Positions 15,334 to 24,431 of a stretch of DNA of 64,000 nt are shown here, one piece after another. Both the position numbers and the translations under genes were made by a program. Below the pieces are notes generated by a model that was given only the letters and a program-made list of their open reading frames with translations, had not been told where the DNA came from and did not search any database. Source of the DNA: Methanomassiliicoccus sp. (GTDB taxonomy: Archaea; Thermoplasmatota; Thermoplasmata; Methanomassiliicoccales; Methanomassiliicoccaceae); NCBI GenBank assembly GCA_018262895.1, contig JADFDJ010000005.1, positions 1 through 64,000 on the forward strand, read 5' to 3'. Numbering within the stretch: the first letter of the stretch is position 1; the number at the start of each line of letters is the position of its first letter.

Positions 15334-16149
15334 TCATCCATCCATCTCGCGCTCCAGGGTATCGAGAGCTTCTTCCAATGTCAGGGGTATCTCGTTTTTC
15401 CTACCGGTCCGGGCGTTCCACTCGGAGAACAACCGAGGTATTGATGGAAGCTCCAGGCTGGCCTCAGTTAGAATGTCGGGACGGCGCAGTAGGCCGTGGA
15501 AGTCCCCATCGTAGAGGACCTTGCGCTTGAGGACCACCACCCTCTTAGTCAGCTCCATCGCCACCGTGAGATCATGGGTCGCCAGGACCATGCTCTTGTC
15601 CAGAGACTGGAGCACGTTCACCAATGCCCTCCTGCCGAGGGGGTCGAGGTTCGCCGTAGGCTCATCCAATAGCAAGATCTCCGGGTCCATGGCCAGAAGT
15701 CCGGCGATGGCCACCCTCTTCTTCTCTCCGAAGCTGAGGTGGTGAGGGACCCTGTCTGCATACTCCGTCACTCCGGCGAGGGAGAGGCTGGTCTCCACCC
15801 GGCGGCTCACCTCCAGCTCGTCTAACATCATGTTGATAGGGCCGAAGGCCACATCATCCCACACCCGAGGCATGAATATCTGGTCATCAGGGTCCTGGAA
15901 CAGGAGGCCCGCCCGCATCGTCGCTTGACGGGCGGTCTTTTTGTTCACGATGATGCCTGCGATCTCCATCTCCCCCTCCGTTGGCAGGTACAAGGAGTCC
16001 AGAATGTGCAGTAGCGTGCTCTTACCGGCGCCGTTGGGACCTACCAGGGACACCCTCTCACCCTGCATCACGGTAAGGTCTATTCCTTCCAGAGCCTTGA
16101 TGCCGTCCTCGTACGCATACCCCACGCCCTTCAGCTTAATGGCGACCAT
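15334..16149 (-). CDS. cbiO: Cobalt ECF transporter ATPase CbiO
   Basis: ATP-binding subunit of the cobalt energy-coupling-factor importer. Walker A LVGPNGAGKSTLLHIL, Q-loop LFQDPDDQIFMPRVWDDVAFGPINMML (the QDPDDQIF wording is typical of ECF ATPases), signature LSFGEKKRVAIAGLLAMDPEILLLDEPTANLDPLGR, and switch ATHDL are all present. One ATPase probably forms a homodimer. ATG at 16149 begins at MVAIKLKG and overlaps the end of cbiQ. An ATG five codons upstream is also possible. Confidence 0.93.
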   Translation of the reverse strand: MVAIKLKGVGYAYEDGIKALEGIDLTVMQGERVSLVGPNGAGKSTLLHILDSLYLPTEGEMEIAGIIVNKKTARQATMRAGLLFQDPDDQIFMPRVWDDVAFGPINMMLDELEVSRRVETSLSLAGVTEYADRVPHHLSFGEKKRVAIAGLLAMDPEILLLDEPTANLDPLGRRALVNVLQSLDKSMVLATHDLTVAMELTKRVVVLKRKVLYDGDFHGLLRRPDILTEASLELPSIPRLFSEWNARTGRKNEIPLTLEEALDTLEREMDG

Positions 16150-16871
16150 TGGACCAACCCCCATTGCATGGATATTATTAGCATTATGACCCCAAAGAAC
16201 AGCAGGAGCAGGAGGGCGTCGCCGGGCCCCACCTTTGGCCTCCTGAGTATCCGTATATCCCCGTGGTATCCCCTAGCCACCAGTCCGTCGTAGATGGCCT
16301 TGGAGCGAACGTGCGAGCGGACGAGCACCATACCCGCGGTGAAGGAGATGGTCTTGAAGACATCCTTGGAGAGCAGGCTCCCCTTCAGTGAGAAGCCTCG
16401 TGAACGCCTCGCCATGTTCATCAGTCCCAGCTCCTCCATCATCACGAAGATGTAGCGGTAGGTGAGGAGGAGCAGGGAGCAGATCACATAGGGCACGCGG
16501 AACCACCGCAGACCCCACAGGACATCGAAGAAGGGAGTGGTGGAGATCAGCAGAATGAGGGCTAGTACCGAAGAGGTGATGCGCAAGGCCATGGCCAGGG
16601 CTGGCACCCATCCCGAGGTCAACAGTAAGGCTCCTGAGGCCACCACTATGAAGGGGAGGCTGAGGGCGAAGATGCGAGCGGTGTGCTTGATAGGGATACG
16701 CGAGGTCATCTGAAGCAGGGCGATGAAAACTAGGGCGATCACCAATGGCAGAAGTCCCCTCATGAAGGACAAGGCCACGATCAACGAGATGATGGCCACC
16801 AGTTTGACACGAGGATCGAACTTGAAGAAGGGGCTGCTACGACAATACCGATCGATCTCGATAGTATCCAT
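16131..16871 (-). CDS. cbiQ: Cobalt ECF transporter transmembrane subunit CbiQ
   Basis: T-component coupling CbiO to the substrate subunits. It starts with a cytosolic segment FFKFDPRVKLVAIISLIVALSF, has five or so membrane helices, and the coupling motif region MARRSRGFSL (A-R-G type) followed by SHVRSKAIYDGLVARGYHGD (second coupling helix). These two Ala-Arg-Gly-like motifs define EcfT/CbiQ. 246 residues. It is separated from cbiN by 91 bases. Confidence 0.93.
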   Translation of the reverse strand: MDTIEIDRYCRSSPFFKFDPRVKLVAIISLIVALSFMRGLLPLVIALVFIALLQMTSRIPIKHTARIFALSLPFIVVASGALLLTSGWVPALAMALRITSSVLALILLISTTPFFDVLWGLRWFRVPYVICSLLLLTYRYIFVMMEELGLMNMARRSRGFSLKGSLLSKDVFKTISFTAGMVLVRSHVRSKAIYDGLVARGYHGDIRILRRPKVGPGDALLLLLFFGVIMLIISMQWGLVQWSPLS

Positions 16872-16962
16872 GGTGCCTGCCGAACTTAATGGACCTGCTA
16901 GCTCCAGAATGTCAAATAAATGGAAGGGGAAGGGGTTATTGAAACCTTCGCAGGGTTCAGGT

Positions 16963-17244
16963 TCAGGGCGAGCGTACGCTCTTCCGCAGCTTAACTATGC
17001 CGTACATCACGGCCATGGTTATGAAGAACCCTACTATGCCCATCACCAGTGATGACAGGTAGTTTGACCCGTAGTCGAGGGGGGCGGTGTACACCGGCTC
17101 GCTCTCGGCGAACCCGGTCTCCTCCATGGTCTTGTCCAGGCCGTCAGGGACGCCGTCGGACACCAGAAAGAAGCCCACCAACCCGATTGCGAAGGCGATC
17201 AATATCGCCGACGTTCCGAAGATGTATCTATTGTCCATGTTCAC
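16963..17244 (-). CDS. cbiN: CbiN-like (PDGLE-type) cobalt transporter subunit
   Basis: 93 residues with one membrane helix near each end and an extracytoplasmic loop between them containing GVPDGLDKTMEETGFAESEP, the PDGLE-type motif. This fits CbiN or the PDGLE subunit of archaeal ECF cobalt/nickel importers. The ATG overlaps the cbiM stop by four bases. CbiM and CbiN together form the metal-specific substrate unit. Confidence 0.85.
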   Translation of the reverse strand: MNMDNRYIFGTSAILIAFAIGLVGFFLVSDGVPDGLDKTMEETGFAESEPVYTAPLDYGSNYLSSLVMGIVGFFITMAVMYGIVKLRKSVRSP

Positions 17245-17891
17245 ACCTTCGCTGCCATGGGGGTCTTGAGCATTCCCGGCGAGACCTTGGCGAGGAACAG
17301 CACGACCCCGCTGGTTATGGCGGCCTCACCGATGCCTATGAGCAGGTGGAAACCCATCATGGAGGGGAAGGCTAGCACACCGTCTATACCGTACGCGCCG
17401 CCAGAGATGGAGTAGCTCAGGGCCAGCTCCGATGCACAAACGGTCGCGGCCACAAACACCGAGGCCCATGCTGCTAAGGGTATGCCCACCAGGCGGTACC
17501 TCTCCCCGAAGAGCCTGAGGGCCCCATAGGTCACCAGAGGCGCGACAATGGCCATGTTGAGGACGTTCAATCCCAGAGCGGTGATGCCGCCGTCCCCGAA
17601 GACCAGCCCCTGTACGATCAGTATCACCGTGATGATGAGCATTGCCGCCCATGGTCCCAGCAGAACTGTCGCCAGCGCAGCCCCTATGAGGTGGCCTGTG
17701 GTCCCCCCTCCGATTGGAAAGTTCAGCATCTGGGCAACGAATATCCCGGCTGCAAGTACAGCCATCATTGGCATGGTCCGATCATCAATATTTTTCCCGT
17801 ATCTCCATAGGACCAGGCCAATCACCACCAAGGTAATTAGCCATCCAGCGGTCCAAACGACCGGGTCCATCAAACCATCTGGAATGTGCAA
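17241..17891 (-). CDS. cbiM: Cobalt ECF transporter substrate-binding subunit CbiM
   Basis: S-component that binds Co2+. It begins HIPDGLMDPVVW right after the initiator residue: in CbiM/NikM the free N-terminus and His2 coordinate the metal, so the start is fixed by function at the TTG codon at 17891 (GGGGG stands eight bases before it). FPIGGGTTGHLIGAALATVLLGPWAA (conserved His) and LVFGDGGITALGLNVLNMA are family motifs. First gene of cbiM-N-Q-O. A TATA-like element (GATTTATAC) is near 17955. Confidence 0.95.
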   Translation of the reverse strand: MHIPDGLMDPVVWTAGWLITLVVIGLVLWRYGKNIDDRTMPMMAVLAAGIFVAQMLNFPIGGGTTGHLIGAALATVLLGPWAAMLIITVILIVQGLVFGDGGITALGLNVLNMAIVAPLVTYGALRLFGERYRLVGIPLAAWASVFVAATVCASELALSYSISGGAYGIDGVLAFPSMMGFHLLIGIGEAAITSGVVLFLAKVSPGMLKTPMAAKV

Positions 17892-18065
17892 ACCAGTATC
17901 CCCCTTAATACGTTTTTCTTGTTCGTGTTAAGGCATAGGAGGTTGAGTATAAATCATTTATTCAAATTGGATTAGGTCGCACGAGGCGATCGTCCAGTGT
18001 ATCTGGTCGATTGGGCAGATATGGGTGAATTCCATCCTCAATTTGACGTATATGAAAAGGGACCT

Positions 18066-18848
18066 TCAGTCCTGGAAGCCCCTACCGTCCCTGAGGCTTG
18101 CGACGAACCTACGGGTATCCTCAAGAGTGGCCCCATCGATAATGTTCTTCAAGAGTGCGCTGCCCACAATGGCGGCGTCCGCCCCTTCCCGGTAAAGCTG
18201 CCCCGTCTGCTCGCTCTGCGATATTCCGAAGCCAACCCCCACAGGCAACGAGCCTGCAGCCTTCTTGGCACGCCGTATCAAGGGGCCGACATCGGATGAA
18301 AGGGATGTCCGCGCACCCGTGGTCCCCAGGGCGCTCACGACATAGAGGAAACCCATCGACGCCCGGGCGATCTTGATCATCCGCTCCTCCGAGGTCGTGG
18401 GGCTGACCAGCTGCACAAGGTCGATCTCATTTCTTATGCACGCCTCTCTAAGCTCCTCCGATTCCTCGAGGGGAAGGTCGGGCACGATGAGGCCGTCAGC
18501 CCCCGATTCATGGGCGAACTGTGCATAGCGTCCCTCTCCTATCTGGAAGATTGGGTTGTAGTAGCCCATCAGTACCAGCGGCACGTTGGTCAATGCCCGC
18601 AGCTTTCGAGTCAGCTCGAACACCCTCGGAGGCGTGATGCCGTTATCAAGCGCCTTCTGCGATGTCATCTGTATGACCTTCCCGTCGGCCACCGGGTCTG
18701 TGAACGGGACACCTATCTCCAGCACGTCCGCGCCCCCCTCCACGCTGGCCATCGCGTGCTCGATGAACAGCTCCTCCGACGGAAATCCCGCCGTCAGGTA
18801 GCATATGAGGCCACGCCCCCTGCTCAGTGTGTCCGATATCCTGCTCAA
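18066..18848 (-). CDS. trpA: Tryptophan synthase alpha chain
   Basis: Cleaves indole-3-glycerol phosphate to indole and glyceraldehyde 3-phosphate. [33 protein letters not shown] (catalytic Glu and substrate Asp), [27 protein letters not shown], and [12 protein letters not shown] then [10 protein letters not shown] follow the TIM-barrel order. 260 residues. Last gene of the trp operon; its ATG overlaps the trpB stop by four bases. Confidence 0.96.
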   Translation of the reverse strand: MSRISDTLSRGRGLICYLTAGFPSEELFIEHAMASVEGGADVLEIGVPFTDPVADGKVIQMTSQKALDNGITPPRVFELTRKLRALTNVPLVLMGYYNPIFQIGEGRYAQFAHESGADGLIVPDLPLEESEELREACIRNEIDLVQLVSPTTSEERMIKIARASMGFLYVVSALGTTGARTSLSSDVGPLIRRAKKAAGSLPVGVGFGISQSEQTGQLYREGADAAIVGSALLKNIIDGATLEDTRRFVASLRDGRGFQD

Positions 18849-20032
18849 TCGTCCACCCCCATCAGGTCGATGACGGTCTCCAGGTCCTTGTCCCCCCGGC
18901 CGGACACGGTGATGACGATGACCTGGTCCTTTGACATCTCGGCAGCACGCTCCATGCCAGCGGCGACCGCGTGCGATGACTCCAGGGCCGGTATGATCCC
19001 TTCCACCTCGCTCAACGTCCGGAACGCGAGCAGGGCCTGCTGGTCCGTGATGCCGGTGTACTGCGCCCTGTGGATGTCGTTAAGAAGCGAGTGCTCCGGT
19101 CCCACCCCTGGATAGTCCAATCCTGCGGCCACGGAGTGCGTCTGCGATATCATTCCGTTCCCGTCCTGCAGGAGGTATGACTTGCATCCGTGCAGGACTC
19201 CCACCTTCCCGCCGCTGATGGATGCCGCATGCTTCCCGGTATCCAGCCCCTTACCTGCCGCCTCCGCCCCCAGGAACCCCACGCCGGGGTCGTTGAGGAA
19301 CGGGTGGAAGGTGCCTATGGCGTTGGAGCCGCCGCCGACGCAAGCGACCAGGAGGTCCGGAAGCCTCCCTTCCTGGCTGAGGATCTGCCTTCTGATCTCC
19401 TTGCCGATGACGCTCTGGAAGTCCCTTACCATCGCGGGGTAGGGATGAGGTCCCGCCGCCGTGCCCATGAGATAGTAGGTGCTCTCCACGGTGGCCGCCC
19501 AGTCGCGGAAGGCCTCGTTCAAAGCGTCCTTGAGGGTGCATGACCCGGAATCCACCGGGTGTACCTTGGCCCCCATGAGCTTCATCCGGAAGACGTTCAT
19601 ACGCTGCCGGGCGATGTCCTCCGTCCCCATGTAGATCTCCGCCTTGAGACCCAGCACCGCCGCCGCCATGGCCGTTGCCGTTCCATGCTGGCCGGCGCCG
19701 GTCTCGGCGATGACCCTTTCCTTTCCCATGCGCTTGCACAGAAGCGCCTGGCCCATGACATTGTTGAACTTATGGGCCCCGCCGTGGCAGAGGTCCTCCC
19801 GCTTGAGGTATATCCTCGCGCCGCCGCATCTCTCGGTGAGCCTGCGAGCGAAGTACAGGGGGGTGGGGCGTCCGCCATAGTGCCTCATGTACTCGCGCAG
19901 CTCAGCCTGGAAGATGCTGTCGACCTTCACACTGTCATACTCCCTTTCCAGCTCCTCCAGCGCGGGCATGAGGATCTCAGGAACGTATCTGCCGCCGTAC
20001 TGCCCGAAGCGGGTCCTGTCCTTCATTGGCAT
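18845..20032 (-). CDS. trpB: Tryptophan synthase beta chain
   Basis: PLP enzyme condensing indole and serine. [20 protein letters not shown] is the N-terminal TrpB signature. [17 protein letters not shown] carries the PLP-binding Lys (HKxN), and [12 protein letters not shown] and [11 protein letters not shown] bind substrate and the PLP phosphate. This is the canonical TrpB1 type rather than TrpB2, as expected next to trpA. 395 residues. It overlaps trpF by ten bases; a second ATG lies two codons inside. Confidence 0.97.
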   Translation of the reverse strand: MPMKDRTRFGQYGGRYVPEILMPALEELEREYDSVKVDSIFQAELREYMRHYGGRPTPLYFARRLTERCGGARIYLKREDLCHGGAHKFNNVMGQALLCKRMGKERVIAETGAGQHGTATAMAAAVLGLKAEIYMGTEDIARQRMNVFRMKLMGAKVHPVDSGSCTLKDALNEAFRDWAATVESTYYLMGTAAGPHPYPAMVRDFQSVIGKEIRRQILSQEGRLPDLLVACVGGGSNAIGTFHPFLNDPGVGFLGAEAAGKGLDTGKHAASISGGKVGVLHGCKSYLLQDGNGMISQTHSVAAGLDYPGVGPEHSLLNDIHRAQYTGITDQQALLAFRTLSEVEGIIPALESSHAVAAGMERAAEMSKDQVIVITVSGRGDKDLETVIDLMGVDD

Positions 20033-20643
20033 GTTCTCACCGTTTCAATGAACCTATCGATCTTCGAAGAGTCTTTGGAGCCGTTGGTCTCCACGCCGGA
20101 AGAGACATCCACGATGTCCGGACGGACCACGGCTATGGCCTTAGCTACGTTCTCCGGCGTGAGGCCTCCCGCCAGGGCGCAGCGGGTCGGCCGGAGCTCA
20201 CGGCACAGGCGGGCGCTCACGGCATGGTCATGGACGATCCCTGCCCCCCCTCCTTGATGGGTAGCGGTGTCCAGGACCACGCAGTCCGCTTCACGCGCAA
20301 GCCCAAGCTCCGGATCTCCCGCCTCCAGTCCCACGTGGACGGCCACCCACACCTCGCTTTCCGCTTCCCTGCGGACCCTGCGCAGCGTCCCCAAGCTTAC
20401 GGGGCCGTTGAGCTGTACCGCATGGGGGCGGACCTTCCTGACGATGTCCACGATGAGCTGGGCGTCCGCGGATGTGGTCACGGCCACGCTGGGTCGCTCC
20501 GCGAGGGCCGCGAGGTATCTGGCGGCCTCGATGCTCAGGGAACGGCGGGTCCCCGTCTCCACCACGAAGCCCTGGTAGTCCGCCCTCGACGATGCTATCA
20601 CATCGGTCTCGCTCATCAGGCCGCAGATCTTGACCAGGGTCAT
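20023..20643 (-). CDS. trpF: Phosphoribosylanthranilate isomerase
   Basis: Amadori rearrangement of PRA to Cd[15 protein letters not shown] contains the conserved catalytic Cys (KICG), and [19 protein letters not shown] carries the general-acid Asp and phosphate-binding residues. [15 protein letters not shown] is the standard C-terminal phosphate loop and [14 protein letters not shown] the family end motif. 206 residues. Overlaps trpC by four bases. Confidence 0.95.
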   Translation of the reverse strand: MTLVKICGLMSETDVIASSRADYQGFVVETGTRRSLSIEAARYLAALAERPSVAVTTSADAQLIVDIVRKVRPHAVQLNGPVSLGTLRRVRREAESEVWVAVHVGLEAGDPELGLAREADCVVLDTATHQGGGAGIVHDHAVSARLCRELRPTRCALAGGLTPENVAKAIAVVRPDIVDVSSGVETNGSKDSSKIDRFIETVRTCQ

Positions 20644-21410
20644 CTCGGCACCTCCAGTGCCCGCAGGGCCTCCTCCGCATCCTTCGAGGAGGAGAGATGT
20701 CCTCCTACCAGCACGGCGTCACCGCCGTGATCGCGGATGCCCTCGATGACCGCTCGGCTTCCGATCCCGCTCATTATGACCACAGGGCGTTCCTCCTCCG
20801 AGAGCAGGGGGAGGAAGGCCATGGCCTTGGTGAGGTCCAACCTTAGGGTCCTCAGGTCCCTCTGGTTGATGCCCAGGAGGTCGGCCTCGCTCTCCCTGGC
20901 CCTGGCCAATCCCTCCTCGGATGTGGCCTCCAGAACGACCTCCAGGCCCCAGTTGTGCGCACAGTCGATAAGGTCGTCACGACGTCCAGGGGAGATGACG
21001 TGGTCGAAGACCTCCTGTATCAGGAGCACCGCGCCGGCGCCGTGCAGCGAGGCCGCCCTGACCTGGTCCTCGTTGATAACAATATCCTTCATGAGCATAG
21101 GCAGCCCGCTCTGCCTCCCCAGCTCCAGGTTCTTCAGGGAGCCGTGGAAGAAATGGGGCTCGGTGAGCACTGACAGGGCCGCAGCCCCTCCCTTCACGTA
21201 ATCGTCGATGAGCTTCCGGGGCCCGTGGGGGCTGAGGCGCCCCATTGAAGGAGAGGCCAGCTTGACCTCGGCGATCACGGGGAACGTGGGATGGGCGGTC
21301 AGCGTTGTTGATAAGCGAGCTCCCTCGTAGCGCCTGGCGCCATGCCCGTAGTATCCGCTGGACACCAGGGCCTCGGCGTTCATGACCAGCTCCGTCAGCT
21401 TGTCCTGCAT
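20640..21410 (-). CDS. trpC: Indole-3-glycerol-phosphate synthase
   Basis: Ring closure of CdRP to indole-3-glycerol phosphate. PVIAEVKLASPSMGRLSP contains the catalytic Lys (variant of the usual EIKxxSPS), followed by AAALSVLTEPHFFHGSL, PMLMKDIVINEDQV, LEVVLEATSEEGL, LLGINQRDLRTL and MSGIGSRAVI. 256 residues. Its ATG is 13 bases after the trpD stop. Confidence 0.95.
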   Translation of the reverse strand: MQDKLTELVMNAEALVSSGYYGHGARRYEGARLSTTLTAHPTFPVIAEVKLASPSMGRLSPHGPRKLIDDYVKGGAAALSVLTEPHFFHGSLKNLELGRQSGLPMLMKDIVINEDQVRAASLHGAGAVLLIQEVFDHVISPGRRDDLIDCAHNWGLEVVLEATSEEGLARARESEADLLGINQRDLRTLRLDLTKAMAFLPLLSEEERPVVIMSGIGSRAVIEGIRDHGGDAVLVGGHLSSSKDAEEALRALEVPR

Positions 21411-21423
21411 GGTATCAGCAACT

Positions 21424-22329
21424 CTACGCGGAACGGAAGTGGCTGACGTATTCGTTAAGCTTTGCCAGTGCCCTCCCCGTATCGATAGCGGCCTCGCACT
21501 TCCTTATGCCGCGGTCCAGATCGTCCACTGCCCCATAAGCCAACAGGCCGCATGCGGCGTTGAGCACCACCATGTCCCGGCGGGCACCGACCATACCTCC
21601 AAGTATATCCCGTGTGGCGGCGGCGGACATGGAGGGGTCGAGCTCGCAGATGTCCGAGGGGTCCGGATGATAGAGGCCGAGCTCCCGGGGGTCGATGAGG
21701 AACCTCTCCTCCCTATCGCTGGTGACCAGGACGGCGGAGGTGGGACCGACCACCGATACCTCGTCCATGCCCGGGCGACCATGGACCAACAAAGCCCTCT
21801 CCGTCCCGATGTCCCGAACCACCTTGGGAAGGAGGTCCAGCAGCTTAGGGGAATAGACGCCCATCAGCTGCCGGCGGCGGGACCTGACCGGGTTGAGCAG
21901 AGGCCCCAGCATGTTGAACACCGTGCGCGTCGATATCTCCTTTCTGATAGGCACCGCGTACCTCATGGCAGGGTGGAAACCTGGAGCGAACAGGAAGGCG
22001 AAGCCCATGGAGTCAAGGGAGGACCCAGCCTCCTCAGGCGAGAGCATGAGCCTGGTACCGAGGGCCTCGAACAGGTCAGCGCTGCCGCAGCCGCGGTTGG
22101 AACGGTTACCGTGCTTCGCCACCGGGACGCCCAGGGAGGACACCACGATGGAGGCTATGGATGAGACGTTGAAGGTCCGGAACCTCGCCCCTCCGGTACC
22201 GCACATGTCCAGTACCACCGGGTGCGCTGTCTTGACAGGAACCGAAGCATCGCGGAAGGCCGCCGCGAGTACGCTGACCTCCCGCGGCGTCTCCCCCCTC
22301 CGCGCCATCTCGGTGAGGGATGAAACCAT
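21424..22329 (-). CDS. trpD: Anthranilate phosphoribosyltransferase (true start probably upstream)
   Basis: Transfers phosphoribosyl to anthranilate. LDMCGTGGARFRTFNVSSIASIVVSSLGVPVAKHGNRSNRGCGSADLFEALG holds the PRPP-binding loop and substrate residues. RTVFNMLGPLLNPV is also diagnostic. The given start is the first ATG in frame (301 residues), but homology clearly continues upstream: the frame reads ELLAHQLITGTFEGPEM, matching the N-terminal helical domain, up to a TGA at 22456-22458. No ATG, GTG or TTG exists in that stretch. A CTG at 22395 overlapping the trpG stop (CTGA) is the best candidate and would give 323 residues. Confidence 0.88.
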   Translation of the reverse strand: MVSSLTEMARRGETPREVSVLAAAFRDASVPVKTAHPVVLDMCGTGGARFRTFNVSSIASIVVSSLGVPVAKHGNRSNRGCGSADLFEALGTRLMLSPEEAGSSLDSMGFAFLFAPGFHPAMRYAVPIRKEISTRTVFNMLGPLLNPVRSRRRQLMGVYSPKLLDLLPKVVRDIGTERALLVHGRPGMDEVSVVGPTSAVLVTSDREERFLIDPRELGLYHPDPSDICELDPSMSAAATRDILGGMVGARRDMVVLNAACGLLAYGAVDDLDRGIRKCEAAIDTGRALAKLNEYVSHFRSA

Positions 22330-22391
22330 CTCCGGCCCCTCGAACGTGCCCGTTATGAGCTGATGGGCCAGAAGCTCAGGGGAAGCTGCTA

Positions 22392-22973
22392 TCAGGACCT
22401 CACCCCCCGCAGGAAGTTCGACATTATCCTCGTTCCCTGAGGTGTGAGAATGGATTCAGGGTGGAACTGTACGCCCTCTATGGGATAGCGCCGGTGGCGT
22501 ATGCCCATGATAGTTCCCTCGGGGGTGGTCGCGGTGACCTGCAGTTCCTGCGGCAGGTCCGGAGATACCACAAAGGAGTGGTACCTTCCCGCGGGGAATG
22601 GGTTGGGCAAGCTGTCGTACAGTCCACCGTCATCATGACTTACCAGCGATATCTTCCCGTGGACCAGGCGGTCAGCGCCGATCACCTTGCCGCCGTAGAA
22701 GTGGGCTATGCCCTGATGGCCGAGGCACACTCCGAGCGTCGGTATCTCCTGGGAGAGGGTGGTGAGGACGTCGCCGCAGATACCGAAGTCCCGTCGATCC
22801 GACGGTCTCCCCGGTCCTGGAGATATGATGATGGCGTCCGGGTCCATCATTTCTATGTCCTTTAAGGAGAGGGAATCGTTGCGCGCGACCACGCACTCCG
22901 CACCCAGGTCCTCGAAGCCCTGATGCAGGTTGTAGACGAAGGAGTCGTAGTTGTCGAGGATGAGCAGCTTCAT
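22392..22973 (-). CDS. trpG: Anthranilate synthase glutamine amidotransferase subunit
   Basis: Supplies ammonia from glutamine to TrpE. LILDNYDSFVYNL at the N-terminus, ISPGPGRPSD, TLGVCLGHQGIAHFYGG (nucleophile Cys in GVCLGHQ) and VQFHPESILTPQG (His and Glu of the triad) are all present. 193 residues. The ATG overlaps the trpE stop as ATGA. Confidence 0.96.
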   Translation of the reverse strand: MKLLILDNYDSFVYNLHQGFEDLGAECVVARNDSLSLKDIEMMDPDAIIISPGPGRPSDRRDFGICGDVLTTLSQEIPTLGVCLGHQGIAHFYGGKVIGADRLVHGKISLVSHDDGGLYDSLPNPFPAGRYHSFVVSPDLPQELQVTATTPEGTIMGIRHRRYPIEGVQFHPESILTPQGTRIMSNFLRGVRS

Positions 22974-24331
22974 GCCATCACCTCGGTGGCGTGGCGCAAG
23001 GCTTCCTTCATAGCCCCCAGCTTGTGCTCCGTCTCATCGAACTCCCGGGAGGGGTCGGAGTCGGCCACGATGCCTGCGCCAGACTGGAAGTAGAGCTTCC
23101 CATTGCTGGCGAAGGCGGAGCGGATGGTGATGGCGGAGTCCAGGTTCCCGTTGAAGGAAACGTAGCCAACGCCTCCGGCGTATGGGCCGCGGCTGCTCCC
23201 CTCCACCTCCCCGATGATCTCCATGGCGCGGGGCTTGGGTGCACCAGACACCGTTCCCGCGGGGAACACCGCCTGGAGGGCCTCAACGGAGGAGCAACCC
23301 TCCCGCAGGGTCCCCTGTACCTTGGACACAATGTGCTGGACATGTGAGAACTCCTCGACCCGCATGTACTCAGGGACTGAAACCGAGCCCCCTGTGCACA
23401 CCCGGGAGAGGTCGTTGCGGGCAAGGTCCACGAGCATGGCATGCTCGGCCCTCTCCTTCTCGTCCTGCAGCAGGTCCTCGCGGAACCGCTTTCGGTCGGT
23501 GGCGTTCTGGCCCAGCGGCCTGGTCCCGGCGATGGGGTAGGTAGTGGCCTCCCGCCCCCTGACGGTCAGAAGGGTCTCCGGGCTGCTGCCCAGCACGGTC
23601 CTCTCTCCAAAGTCCAGGAAGAACATGTAGGGGGAGGGGTTGAGCGCGCGGAGGGACTGGTACAGGTTGAGGAGGTCACCGCGATACCGACAGGAGAGCC
23701 TTCGTGACAACACCGTCTGGAAGGTCTCACCGTTGGTGATGCGTCCTTTCACAGCGCGCACACCTTCCTCGAAATCCTTCCGTCCCCGCTCCGCCACCAG
23801 GTCATCGACGATGAGCTCACGTCGATCGGTGCGTTCGGGCAAGGAGCCTATGATCTCCTCGAGCGGTCCTGCCTCACCTAGGGAGAGAAGGTAGACCTGA
23901 AAGCTGGAATGATCGTAGATGAGGCACTCCCGGTACAAGCCCAGCTCGAACTCCGGGAACTCCGAGGGGAAGTTCCTTACCGCGGACGGCTCGGCCCGCC
24001 CAGCGAACTCGTAGGAGAAGTAGCCCACCAGGCCGCCCACGAAGGGGAACCTTGTGCAGGGGTGGCCGAACCCTTCTGTGAATTTGCGGAGGTAGCCTCC
24101 CGGGTCCTCCCGAAGGTGGTCGAGGCCTATGCCGCCCTCGACCCTGCCCTCCATGCAGGTAAGCAACTCACCTGGTCCGAAGCCCAGGAAGGAGTAGGCA
24201 ACGGTCCTGCTGCCCCCCACCGCCGATTCCAGCATGAAGGAGGTGTCGAACTCTGGGCGTAGGCGGCGATAAACCTCGAAAGGAGGGAGGGTGAGGTCGA
24301 GCCTCTTGAGAGTGATGTTCGTCTGATGCAT
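22970..24331 (-). CDS. trpE: Anthranilate synthase component I
   Basis: Chorismate-utilising subunit. SFMLESAVGG near the N-terminus matches the LLES element of the tryptophan feedback site, so product inhibition is expected. The catalytic C-terminal domain contains GETFQTVLSRR, NPSPYMFFLDFGERTVLGSSPETL, YPIAGTRPLG, DEKERAEHAMLVDLARNDLSRVC and FPAGTVSGAPKPRAMEII. About 453 residues from the ATG at 24331. TTAAATAT (24353-24360) is centred about 25 bases before it with no Shine-Dalgarno, so the message is probably leaderless. The frame extends 21 codons further but this part is the promoter. Confidence 0.95.
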   Translation of the reverse strand: MHQTNITLKRLDLTLPPFEVYRRLRPEFDTSFMLESAVGGSRTVAYSFLGFGPGELLTCMEGRVEGGIGLDHLREDPGGYLRKFTEGFGHPCTRFPFVGGLVGYFSYEFAGRAEPSAVRNFPSEFPEFELGLYRECLIYDHSSFQVYLLSLGEAGPLEEIIGSLPERTDRRELIVDDLVAERGRKDFEEGVRAVKGRITNGETFQTVLSRRLSCRYRGDLLNLYQSLRALNPSPYMFFLDFGERTVLGSSPETLLTVRGREATTYPIAGTRPLGQNATDRKRFREDLLQDEKERAEHAMLVDLARNDLSRVCTGGSVSVPEYMRVEEFSHVQHIVSKVQGTLREGCSSVEALQAVFPAGTVSGAPKPRAMEIIGEVEGSSRGPYAGGVGYVSFNGNLDSAITIRSAFASNGKLYFQSGAGIVADSDPSREFDETEHKLGAMKEALRHATEVMA

Positions 24332-24337
24332 ATTTGG

Positions 24338-24383
24338 GGTACAATAATACACATATTTAATCATAGTTGTATTGATATGTACA
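24338..24383 (-). promoter_or_regulatory. trp operon promoter with TGTACA-like boxes
   Basis: TATA-like TTAAATAT at 24353-24360. TGTACA at 24378-24383 upstream and a one-mismatch TGTACC (minus strand) at 24338-24343 near the start site resemble the TRP box TGTACA bound by TrpY in Methanothermobacter (known). Regulation by a TrpY-like repressor is inferred only. Confidence 0.4.
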
Positions 24384-24431
24384 TTAGATAACATGATTAC
24401 TCATATAGCCTTGGCTCCTTTTCAGTCAATT

